Positions 20,655-28,129 of a stretch of DNA of 64,000 bases are shown here, in pieces. Location: positions 1 through 64,000 of the forward strand of contig CAZGCA010000016.1 in NCBI GenBank assembly GCA_964524145.1. Reading direction: 5' to 3'. The notes under the pieces are model-generated. The model did no database searches, was not told the DNA's origin, and worked only from the letters and a program-made list of their open reading frames with translations. The position numbers and the translations under genes are program-made. Numbering within the stretch: the stretch's first letter is position 1; every line of letters begins with the position of its first letter. Source of the DNA: CAZGCA01 sp964524145. GTDB taxonomy: Bacteria > Hydrogenedentota > CAZGCA01.

Positions 20655-21737
20655 GTGGCGAAGAAGGGAACAGAGGAACGCATTCAGGAGAAGTATCTCG
20701 AGGCCTTGAAACTCATAGCACCGGGCACGAGTCTCAGGGAAGGTATCTCTTACATACTGCAGAGCGGGAGCGGCGGGCTAATAGTGCTCGGCGACTCGAA
20801 GAAGGTTCGCGGCCTGTGCGAGGGCGGGTTCGAGGTCGACCGGCCGTATGCGCCGACGTATCTCTACGAGTTGTCCAAGATGGACGGCGCCATAGTGCTC
20901 AGCTCGGAAGCGAAACATATCATTGCTGCCAACGTGTTTCTGGTACCGTCGCGGACGATCCCGTCGGTCGAGACCGGTACAAGACACCGGGCTGCCGAAC
21001 GAATGTCGAAACAGACGGGCGCAGTGGTGCTTGCGATTTCCGAACGGCGCGCCTCGATGACGCTCTACGTCGGACCGATGAAGCACGTTATGGACAACAT
21101 ACCGACGCTGGCCAACAAGGCTGCCCAGGCGCTGCAAACGCTCGAGAAATACACCTCGATACTGCACAACGCGATGCGCGATCTCGGGGTGCGGGAGTTC
21201 CAGGATATGGTGACCGTTTTCGACGTGTGCGGAACCATACAGCGTGCTGAGATGGTGCGCAGGATCGGTGAAGAAATCGGGCCGCAGATTATCGAGCTCG
21301 GAAGCGAGGGCCGACTCATAGAGCTGCAATTGAGAGAGCACATCGCCGATCTCGACGAAGGCATGCTGATGATTGACGATTACTACAAATCCCGGTCCGG
21401 GTTTGACGCTGACGACGCGCGAAAACAGATTGCCGAACTGACGGGCAAGGAGCTGCTCAATCTCAACAACATATCCAACGCGCTCGGGTACGGGCTCAAC
21501 ATGAGAAGCGTTGACACGTACCTGACACCACGCGGTTACCGGGTGCTTTACGCAACACAGCGGATCCCCAGAAACGTGATCGACAGGCTGGTGGCAACGT
21601 TTGGCAACCTGCAAGCGGTGCTGCGCGCGCCTCGCGAACAGCTCGTCGCCGTAGACGGTGTCGGCGAGGTGATGGCTGAACGCATTCGGGTCGGCCTGGA
21701 TCTGCTGCGCAACCAGTTGTCGCTCGAACTGCGTTAG
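20655..21737 (+). CDS. disA: DNA integrity scanning diadenylate cyclase DisA
   Basis: DisA makes cyclic di-AMP from two ATP and scans DNA for branched structures. The 360-residue protein has the N-terminal DAC domain with the catalytic DGA motif (77-79) and GTRHRAAER (RHR at 110-112), a helical linker (about 150-290), and a C-terminal helix-hairpin-helix domain with VDGVGEVMAERIR. All catalytic motifs are intact. The start is GTG; the ATG two bases earlier is out of frame. It sits between lysA and pyrK (14 bp downstream), an unusual position, since disA usually neighbours radA or ispD. Confidence 0.97.
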   Translation: MAKKGTEERIQEKYLEALKLIAPGTSLREGISYILQSGSGGLIVLGDSKKVRGLCEGGFEVDRPYAPTYLYELSKMDGAIVLSSEAKHIIAANVFLVPSRTIPSVETGTRHRAAERMSKQTGAVVLAISERRASMTLYVGPMKHVMDNIPTLANKAAQALQTLEKYTSILHNAMRDLGVREFQDMVTVFDVCGTIQRAEMVRRIGEEIGPQIIELGSEGRLIELQLREHIADLDEGMLMIDDYYKSRSGFDADDARKQIAELTGKELLNLNNISNALGYGLNMRSVDTYLTPRGYRVLYATQRIPRNVIDRLVATFGNLQAVLRAPREQLVAVDGVGEVMAERIRVGLDLLRNQLSLELR

Positions 21738-21751
21738 AAACGATACGCGAG

Positions 21752-22594
21752 ATGCCCACCAGACATGCACTGAAGGTTGCAGAGAACCGCCATCTGGGTC
21801 TCGACCGATACAAGCTGCGTGTCGAGTGGCCCGACACATCCGTCGAAGTTCACTCCGGACAATTCTTCATGGTGAAGTGCGGTTCGGGCAACGATCCCTT
21901 CCTCAGACGACCGATAAGCCTTCACAGGATGATCCGACGCGACGGCGGCGACCAGTCAATCGAGATGTTGTTCGACGTCCGAGGCCGGGGCACGGCGTTG
22001 CTTGCCCGGAAGAAGCCCGGTGACGTTGTCGATCTCATTGGACCGTTGGGAAACGGATTCCGAGTCAATCAGGAGACCGACAGGCACTGCATTGTCGCCG
22101 GTGGGATCGGCGTAGCGCCGATGGTCGCGCTGGCAGCGGAGCTGGTGGCCTCTGCGGGAGATCCCTTGCGGGTATCCGTGGTGATCGGTGCCCGAACCTC
22201 GGACCAGTTGCTTTGCGTGTGGGATTTCCGCGAACTGGGTATCTCGCCCGACATAGCGACAGACGACGGCAGCGAAGGATTCGAGGGGACTGCATTCGCG
22301 CTTGCAAAGGCCTTGCTCCGCGACTCGGGTACCGCGTGCTATGCGTGCGGTCCAAACGCGATGCTGGCGAGTATCGCCCGGATGTGCCTGGAACGGCAGG
22401 TTCCGTGCCAGGTGTCCGTCGAGTCTCTTATGGGGTGCGGTGTGGGAGTCTGTATGGGCTGCGTGTTGCCGTCCAGATCGGACGATGGAGAAGTTGTCTA
22501 CAAGCGCGCATGTGTTGAAGGGCCTGTGTTCGATGCGGACAACATCTACTGGGACCACGGCACCATGAAAGACGTGTTACGGGTGTTGAAGTGA
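21752..22594 (+). CDS. pyrK: Dihydroorotate dehydrogenase B, electron-transfer subunit PyrK
   Basis: PyrK carries FAD and a 2Fe-2S cluster and passes electrons from PyrD to NAD. The 280-residue protein has a ferredoxin-reductase fold with RRPISLHR (FAD binding), GPLGNGF, AGGIGVAPM and ACGPNAML, and the C-terminal cluster motif MGCGVGVCMGC ... C. Its stop overlaps the pyrD start by four bases. Confidence 0.96.
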   Translation: MPTRHALKVAENRHLGLDRYKLRVEWPDTSVEVHSGQFFMVKCGSGNDPFLRRPISLHRMIRRDGGDQSIEMLFDVRGRGTALLARKKPGDVVDLIGPLGNGFRVNQETDRHCIVAGGIGVAPMVALAAELVASAGDPLRVSVVIGARTSDQLLCVWDFRELGISPDIATDDGSEGFEGTAFALAKALLRDSGTACYACGPNAMLASIARMCLERQVPCQVSVESLMGCGVGVCMGCVLPSRSDDGEVVYKRACVEGPVFDADNIYWDHGTMKDVLRVLK

Positions 22595-23520
22595 CCGAGC
22601 CTGACCTCTCCGTGCAGATCGCAACCGTCCGAATGAAGAACCCCGTGATGGTTGCCTCCGGCACGTTCGGGTACGGGCTCGAGTACTCGATGCATATCGA
22701 CGTAAGCCGCCTCGGAGCAATCGTCCTCAAGAGCATCACGCTCGAGCCGTGGCCCGGCAACCCGCCGCCCCGTATAGCCGAAACTCCGTCGGGGATGCTC
22801 AACGCGATCGGGGTCGAGAATATCGGTGTGCGCGCGTTGATCGCCGAGCAGCTGCCGGCTCTTGCCGACTTCAACGTGCCTGTTATAGCAAACGTAATGG
22901 GCCGGGAAGTCGCGGACTACGCGAAGCTCGCGGAGATTCTGAATGGTCAGCAGGTTGTGGCTGCTATCGAGCTCAACACTTCGTGCCCGAACGTGGGCCG
23001 TCGCGGACCTGCCCACAGTCTTATCGCTCAGCACCCACAGTCGGTATCGCGTCTGGTGAAGACGGTGCGGGACGCTACAACGTTGCCGCTCATCGTGAAA
23101 CTTTCACCCGACGTGACACATATAGGAACGATCGCGCACGCTGCCGAGCAGGCCGGAGCGGACGCGGTATCGCTCGTGAACAGCTTCCCGGCGATGGCGA
23201 TCGACGTCGAGACGCGGCTCCCGTCCCTCGCAAATGTCACGGGCGGCCTGACGGGACCGGCCATACGACCTATAGCCGTCAAGAAGGTATGGGACGCGGC
23301 GAAAGCTGTGTCAATTCCCGTGATAGGCATGGGCGGGATAGCAAGCGCCCGCGACGCGTTGGAGTTTATTATAGCGGGCGCGAGCGCGGTCGCGGTCGGC
23401 AGCGCCACGTTCGCCGAACCCGAAACCGCGCTCAACGTCATTGACGGCATAGAGCAGTATATGTCGAGGCACGGTATCGCCACGGTTTCAGAGATTGTCG
23501 GCACATTGAAGGAAAGCTAA
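22591..23520 (+). CDS. pyrD: Dihydroorotate dehydrogenase, class 1B catalytic subunit
   Basis: This enzyme oxidises dihydroorotate to orotate with FMN. The 309-residue protein is a TIM barrel with ASGTFGYGLEY at the start, the active-site loop NTSCPNVG (Cys base of class 1 enzymes), IVKLSPDV and GMGGIASARDALEFI for the phosphate of FMN. It starts with GTG overlapping pyrK, the pairing that defines class 1B. Confidence 0.97.
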   Translation: MTEPDLSVQIATVRMKNPVMVASGTFGYGLEYSMHIDVSRLGAIVLKSITLEPWPGNPPPRIAETPSGMLNAIGVENIGVRALIAEQLPALADFNVPVIANVMGREVADYAKLAEILNGQQVVAAIELNTSCPNVGRRGPAHSLIAQHPQSVSRLVKTVRDATTLPLIVKLSPDVTHIGTIAHAAEQAGADAVSLVNSFPAMAIDVETRLPSLANVTGGLTGPAIRPIAVKKVWDAAKAVSIPVIGMGGIASARDALEFIIAGASAVAVGSATFAEPETALNVIDGIEQYMSRHGIATVSEIVGTLKES

Positions 23521-23521
23521 A

Positions 23522-24244
23522 GTGACGAGGCCGAGTTCCCAACTGATCGTCGCGCTCGACGTGGATTCCGCGGACCGGGCCCTCGAGATGGCGGACACGC
23601 TTCGCGGCGTCGCAAGCTTCTTCAAGGTCGGCAGCGAGCTGTTTACCGCTGCCGGGCCGGACGTCGTAACCGCGCTCAAACAGAACGGGTGCAGCGTGTT
23701 TCTCGACCTCAAGTTCCACGATATTCCGAACACTGTTGCGGGCGCTGTCAAAGCTGCGTGCGGACTTCGAGTGGATATGCTGAACGTACACGCTGCCGGC
23801 GGTCGTGCGATGATGGAGGCCGCCGCCGATGCAGCACACGTTTTTGAGCCCCGGCCGATACTCCTGGCCGTGACCGTTCTCACCAGCATCAGCGAGGACG
23901 TCCTGAACGAGGAGCTCGGTATAACGCGCGACGTCGATACGGCTGTGACACACTTTGCGGTACTGGCGAAACAGTCGGGTCTGGACGGCGTTGTCGCGTC
24001 CCCGAGAGAGTGCGGCATCATACGAGCCCAACTCGGCAACGAGTTCGTCATCGTCACGCCGGGCGTTCGGCCCGAGTGGGCAAGCAAAGATGACCAGAGC
24101 CGTGTCGCTACGCCCGCGCAAGCGATAGCCGACGGTGCAGACTACGTCGTTGTCGGCCGGCCCATTACCCGTGCTGCGGACCCCGCCGACGCTGCACGGA
24201 AGATTGTCGAGGAATTGGGTGCTGCTCGAAAACGGGAAGGGTGA
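23522..24244 (+). CDS. pyrF: Orotidine 5'-phosphate decarboxylase
   Basis: PyrF makes UMP from OMP. The 240-residue protein has IVALDVDS at the N-terminus, the catalytic FLDLKFHDIPNT (Lys and two Asp), VTPGVRP and the phosphate-binding DYVVVGRPIT. It starts with GTG one base after pyrD ends and is followed by pyrE with a 6-bp gap. Confidence 0.97.
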   Translation: MTRPSSQLIVALDVDSADRALEMADTLRGVASFFKVGSELFTAAGPDVVTALKQNGCSVFLDLKFHDIPNTVAGAVKAACGLRVDMLNVHAAGGRAMMEAAADAAHVFEPRPILLAVTVLTSISEDVLNEELGITRDVDTAVTHFAVLAKQSGLDGVVASPRECGIIRAQLGNEFVIVTPGVRPEWASKDDQSRVATPAQAIADGADYVVVGRPITRAADPADAARKIVEELGAARKREG

Positions 24245-24250
24245 ACGGCC

Positions 24251-24835
24251 ATGATCTCGTCTGACGAAGTCATCCGGATATTCGAAGAACGAGGCGCGCT
24301 GTTGCGCGGCCATTTCCTGCTCGCAAGCGGCAAACACAGCGACGCTTTTCTGCAGGCAGCCCGCGTCATTCAGTACCCGGAAGAGCTTGTCCGGTTATGC
24401 GGCGCGCTCGCCGATACGTTTCGGGACCAGAACGTTGACTTGGTCGTGGGCCCGGCAACAGGCGGGATACCGATAGCGCACGAAGTCGCTCGAGCGCTTG
24501 GTGTGCGTTCGGCGTTTTCCGAACACGACGGCGACACCATGGCCGTGCGGCGCGGGTTGCGTATCGAGCAAGGCGAACGCGCTATCGTTGTGGACGACGT
24601 GGTAACCACGGGCGGCTCGATACGGAAGACCGTCGAACACCTGCAAACGCGCGGTTGCGACGTCGTCGGAATCGGCGCGTTCGTCTTCCGCGGCCGGATC
24701 CAGGACCATCCGTTCGGTTCAGAGCCCTCGTTCCACGTGCTTGCGACCATCGAAGTGGGCAGCTACCAGCCCGCCGACTGCCCCATGTGCAAATCCAGCG
24801 TTCCGCTGGTCGACCCCGACGACCTCTTCGCCTAG
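24251..24835 (+). CDS. pyrE: Orotate phosphoribosyltransferase
   Basis: PyrE joins orotate and PRPP to give OMP. The 194-residue protein has ASGKHSDAFLQ, VVGPATGGIPIAHEVA and the PRPP motif IVVDDVVTTGGS. The C-terminus has CPMCKSS, a feature of the PyrE group also found in Thermus and relatives. It is the last gene of the operon. Confidence 0.96.
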   Translation: MISSDEVIRIFEERGALLRGHFLLASGKHSDAFLQAARVIQYPEELVRLCGALADTFRDQNVDLVVGPATGGIPIAHEVARALGVRSAFSEHDGDTMAVRRGLRIEQGERAIVVDDVVTTGGSIRKTVEHLQTRGCDVVGIGAFVFRGRIQDHPFGSEPSFHVLATIEVGSYQPADCPMCKSSVPLVDPDDLFA

Positions 24836-24859
24836 CCCGCCGTCATTGTGGATGCCTGA

Positions 24860-24874
24860 CCCAGCTTCGCTGGG
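24860..24874 (+). terminator. Weak hairpin after pyrE
   Basis: CCCAGC-TTC-GCTGGG forms a 6-bp stem 25 bp after the pyrE stop. There is no T tract behind it, so termination here is uncertain. Confidence 0.3.
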
Positions 24875-24930
24875 ATATTCGCCAAATCAACTGCCATAAC
24901 CACCTTTGTGAGGAGCGAGCCGCACCCCTT

Positions 24931-24981
24931 CAGCCCGCATACAGGCCAGACTTGTAGCGCAGGCTCCCAGCCCGCATTCAG
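24931..24981. repeat. Short direct repeat CAGCCCGCAT, two copies
   Basis: CAGCCCGCAT at 24931-24940 and again at 24969-24977 (CAGCCCGCATTCAG) flank CTTGTAGCGCAGGCTCC. This lies between pyrE and the accessory island. It resembles the interspersed GCAGGCT-type repeats seen in other uncultivated genomes. Confidence 0.35.
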
Positions 24982-25016
24982 CTCGTAACAGAAAGTCTCA
25001 GGAGGCCACCAAACGG

Positions 25017-25451
25017 CTAGCGGCTCGACACAAGAGACAGAAGCTCCCGGGTTTGCTTAGAGCCTAGATACTGATAGCCCTGAGGGGGATGGAACCCAAT
25101 GAAGTGTTTCCGGAGGATGTTTAGGCCTAGCGGATCTTGAAATTCCCATGGGTTTTGAAGGAAGATTCCGAACCCGACAGAAGCACCGGCGTAATAGGCC
25201 TTGAACTGTTCGAGCGTTATTCCTGCCTCTCCCCGCACCTTCCGCCAGAGACTCCCAATTTCGTCTCCCACAATCTGTCTCACCTCAAAACCACCCACCA
25301 ACGCTTTGACGGGGGAGGATACGTACACCAAGACCCAATCTCCTGTCCTTACGTGTGGTCTGACTCTCCTCAGTTCCACGGTTTTCCTTCCCTCAAAGAG
25401 CTTCTGTGCAAATTCTGGGCGAATGGACAACAGCAGGGCTTGCTTTGGCAT
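25017..25451 (-). CDS. ASCH-domain protein
   Basis: The 144-residue protein opens with ALLLSIRPEFAQKLFEGRKTVELRR, then GDWVLVYVSSPVKALVGGFEV, the typical ASCH fold start. ASCH is a PUA-like beta barrel thought to bind RNA. It has no catalytic motif that I can assign. It begins 10 bp after the stop of the 700-residue GNAT-PIN gene on the same strand, so the two form one unit. Base composition is lower in GC than the flanking pyr genes. Confidence 0.85.
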   Translation of the reverse strand: MPKQALLLSIRPEFAQKLFEGRKTVELRRVRPHVRTGDWVLVYVSSPVKALVGGFEVRQIVGDEIGSLWRKVRGEAGITLEQFKAYYAGASVGFGIFLQNPWEFQDPLGLNILRKHFIGFHPPQGYQYLGSKQTRELLSLVSSR

Positions 25452-25461
25452 TAGGTTTACC

Positions 25462-27564
25462 TCACGTCTCTTCCATACACAAATTGTGGATTTTCTGAAA
25501 AGCCCCAGGCGTTATTGCCCTCGGCGACTGTAGTGTGGAATAACATCCTTCGTCTCGGAGGATGTCTCCCAGCTTGTCCCACACAAGGGGATTCGGCAGT
25601 AGCTCCGTGTCGTCGAACCTCAATGCCATAACCTGCTTCTTCTCATCACGTTCCGCAATCTCGCTGACTTTGCCCCAGTCATATATCCCAAGACGCTTAA
25701 AGCGTCGAAAGACAAGCTTCGGGTCATCGACTACTATCTCATTGAGTCGCGAGCAAGCTCGAATCCTGCCAGACCCGTAGATGGATGGATCGGTGCTGAC
25801 GTACCACAGTATACGAGACGGAGCTTGCAGGGTTCCAGCATTCTTTCTGGAACGATAGTAAACGCTTTCCCTGTTTAGAGCGAGGTCTTCTTGAGCCCCG
25901 AACAAATCTTGACTGGCCAGTCCTTCGTCAAAAAGATGCTGCGCCCAGAACGGCTTTATAGGGACTATGAACGATGGAATCCCAGCGTCGAGTATCTTCG
26001 TCGGCCACATGAGATGTTCCAGTTCAGAAAGAGTTGCCACGTCGTCTGCTTCTTTCGACTTCAAAATCTCAGAGCCAAGGCGACGGCAGATCTCTCGATA
26101 CCTTGAATGCCCTTGTGCTAGAGTCCGCAACTCCTCACATACCTGAGTCGCCGTGCCAGTCCTTTCTAGTGTTATCTTTATCCACCGATCGTCAGGTCTC
26201 AGAAATCCTGCTTCCTCGGCCGCACCTGAAATGAGATCAGACTGGTAACGTTCGGTAATACTTATGAAACACAGTCTCTTCCGTACTGCGTCAAATACGG
26301 CCTGTGATATCAGGTACCGCACAAGCGTGGGCGCAAGCCGAGTATCCGAAACTCGCAGGAGGACAACCTCCAGCTCGTTTGACGCGGAAGTGGAATACCC
26401 CATCAAAGCAACTGGATCATCGTCTCCTTTCTTCTCAACAACATAGCACACGCACACTTGCGGTTTTTGTAGTAGACCGCGAAGCCGCTTCAAGAAAGAA
26501 CTTTTCTTCTCGCTTTCTGTGTGACAGACGAAATGCTTGGCAAGCTGATCCTCCTTGCCACTAGCTACCCTGCGTTGGCTAATTGTGTAGGTGCCAGCAA
26601 CTCGGGCCGGTTGATATTCGTCCTCACGTCGCAACTCGTCTAACCGAATGATCAGGTCAGTTGGAGTCAATACACGAAGTCCGTAGACTTCGAAGAGGTT
26701 ATCTCCAATTCCAAGCATGTCCTTATCCCAAGTGACAAAATACCTAGCTCCGTAGGCGATAGTCTTCGCCAAGTGTCGAAGGTCAGACAGGTCGCTTTGT
26801 GAGCTTTTCTCTGGAAACAGAACCTTCAGGCACTCGGAGATTGGCTCGTCGTCTTGGTCCGCTTGCGGCAGCAGGAAGGAGAAAACGCGAGCGCGCTGTT
26901 GCTGTCTTTGGCGTGCTTCTGGACACCGGTGTATGTCAAGATGCACTTCATCTGTTATGTATAGCTCGATCGCATCTGTCAACCAATCTGCCTTGAGAGC
27001 ATTTGCCTCATCATGCCCGGTGTCGCAAGAATCGTGCATAGCGAAAAAAACACATGAGTCAATGACAACCGGAAGCTTGGACTGGTGCCGTTCTTTTGCT
27101 GCCAACGAGAACAACGATTCATGTCCATGATCAAACCACCACTTCTCTAACACACTTCCGTCCTGAGATCTGCCATTGCGTTCTGCCACTGGTATGAATC
27201 CCAGTTTCTCCCAAACCTTACAGGCCTCCAGGTAGTCCCGCCGGCACCACAGGCCAATACCAGGAAAACTCTTGGTTATCCCTTTCAGGTGTTGCACGAG
27301 GGCCTGAGCAGCACCCAAGCGCCTGTAGTCATCCCTCACGCATAGATGAACAAGTGTAATCTCCCTCTTTGATATCCGATATAGTAGATAGCCTGCAAAG
27401 CATCCCGATGGTTCAACTGCTACAAGGATACTTCGCTCTTGAGCGTATTCTCGAAAAGCCCCTTCAGGCAGAAAACCAAGGGATTTCCTATTAGAGTATC
27501 CTAAACGCAGGACCTCACGAAAGTGAAGAGACGAGCCGTCAATCTCTTCTATCTTGAAGTCCAT
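25462..27564 (-). CDS. GNAT-PIN-GNAT-like-ASCH/EVE-like multidomain protein
   Basis: This is a 700-residue fusion. Residues 1-145 form a GNAT acetyltransferase with the acetyl-CoA loop RRLGAA (81-86). Residues 163-310 form a PIN nuclease-like domain with Asp169 (VVIDSCVF), Asp205/Glu206 (TDEV), Asp261 and Asp280/Asp282 (TWDKD), so its acidic site looks intact. Residues 355-465 resemble a second GNAT fold (ALMGYSTS ... AAEEAGFL) without a clear CoA loop. The C-terminus (about 528-670; PSFIVPIKPFW, RILWYVS) looks like an ASCH/EVE PUA-type domain. The start has a GGGGTGGGGA site. The partner is the ASCH gene downstream. A nuclease or stress/defence role is inference only. Confidence 0.75.
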   Translation of the reverse strand: MDFKIEEIDGSSLHFREVLRLGYSNRKSLGFLPEGAFREYAQERSILVAVEPSGCFAGYLLYRISKREITLVHLCVRDDYRRLGAAQALVQHLKGITKSFPGIGLWCRRDYLEACKVWEKLGFIPVAERNGRSQDGSVLEKWWFDHGHESLFSLAAKERHQSKLPVVIDSCVFFAMHDSCDTGHDEANALKADWLTDAIELYITDEVHLDIHRCPEARQRQQQRARVFSFLLPQADQDDEPISECLKVLFPEKSSQSDLSDLRHLAKTIAYGARYFVTWDKDMLGIGDNLFEVYGLRVLTPTDLIIRLDELRREDEYQPARVAGTYTISQRRVASGKEDQLAKHFVCHTESEKKSSFLKRLRGLLQKPQVCVCYVVEKKGDDDPVALMGYSTSASNELEVVLLRVSDTRLAPTLVRYLISQAVFDAVRKRLCFISITERYQSDLISGAAEEAGFLRPDDRWIKITLERTGTATQVCEELRTLAQGHSRYREICRRLGSEILKSKEADDVATLSELEHLMWPTKILDAGIPSFIVPIKPFWAQHLFDEGLASQDLFGAQEDLALNRESVYYRSRKNAGTLQAPSRILWYVSTDPSIYGSGRIRACSRLNEIVVDDPKLVFRRFKRLGIYDWGKVSEIAERDEKKQVMALRFDDTELLPNPLVWDKLGDILRDEGCYSTLQSPRAITPGAFQKIHNLCMEET

Positions 27565-27695
27565 ATCGTATTCCCCACCCCTGCTTCCGAGTTTCAGCCG
27601 TTCGCAGCAAAACGTCTAGCCTCGTGGTCCGTTCTCGGATTCCACAAACGGAATTCTCATCCGCCTGCCCCAATGGCTTTTGCATCATTGTGCAT

Positions 27696-27725
27696 ATTAT
27701 ACTCCAACTGTTGCAATCGCATCAA
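27696..27725 (-). promoter_or_regulatory. Promoter of the GNAT-PIN/ASCH unit
   Basis: On the reverse strand TTGATG (27725-27720), an 18-bp spacer and a perfect TATAAT (27701-27696) lie about 130 bp before the 700-residue gene. It lies within 12 bp of the dockerin remnant, at the border of the low-GC region. Confidence 0.55.
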
Positions 27726-27736
27726 GGCGGCTTAGC

Positions 27737-27811
27737 TCCGACATCGACGGCAAAGGCCACGTCGACGCGAGCGACGTGCAACTCGTGATCAACGCCGCGC
27801 TCGGCATGTGA
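27737..27811 (+). pseudogene. 3' remnant of a dockerin-type gene
   Basis: The frame reads SDIDGKGHVDASDVQLVINA followed by ALGM and a stop at 27809-27811. This is the calcium-loop and helix pattern of a type I dockerin repeat, as found at the C-terminal end of secreted proteins in several diderm lineages. There is no start codon or upstream coding sequence, so only the last 24 or so codons remain. The GC-rich codon use matches the host, not the island beside it. Confidence 0.7.
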
Positions 27812-27907
27812 AAGCAAAGAGAAGCCTCGACCGCACAGGGGTAGATCTGGTTAGGCGTGTGGCTATGGGAATTGCCATAGATCAGCAGTGTCCTCAACCT
27901 TCTTTGT

Positions 27908-28010
27908 CCACCACGAAGAACACGAAGAGCACAAGGCCATCCTCTCATATGTCGTGCTCAAGCTGGCGGTCATCTTAACCCTTCGTGCGCTTTGTGCCCT
28001 TAGTGGTTCC
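27908..28010. repeat. Imperfect inverted repeat with ACGAAG motifs
   Basis: CCACCACGAAGAACACGAAG with AGCACAAGG (27908-27936) is mirrored by CTTCGTGCGCTTTGTGCCCT with TAGTGGTT (27981-28008). The two arms are imperfect reverse complements separated by about 45 bp. Such ACCACGAAG/CTTCGTGGT tracts are scattered through many uncultivated genomes. The remainder of 27565-28129 holds only the promoters and the dockerin remnant. Confidence 0.55.
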
Positions 28011-28040
28011 TTCTCCTCAAACCCTTGAACCCCGGAATCG

Positions 28041-28070
28041 TTGCAACCGTAGGGGCTTGTTCTGTATAGT
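28041..28070 (+). promoter_or_regulatory. Probable promoter of the APC permease gene
   Basis: TTGCAA (28041-28046), an 18-bp spacer and TATAGT (28065-28070) lie 60 bp before the start at 28130. Confidence 0.45.
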
Positions 28071-28129
28071 GTGGTTGACGACGTGGCGGGAGTCATCGTG
28101 AGACGCATACATAGAGAGAGGCACAAAGG

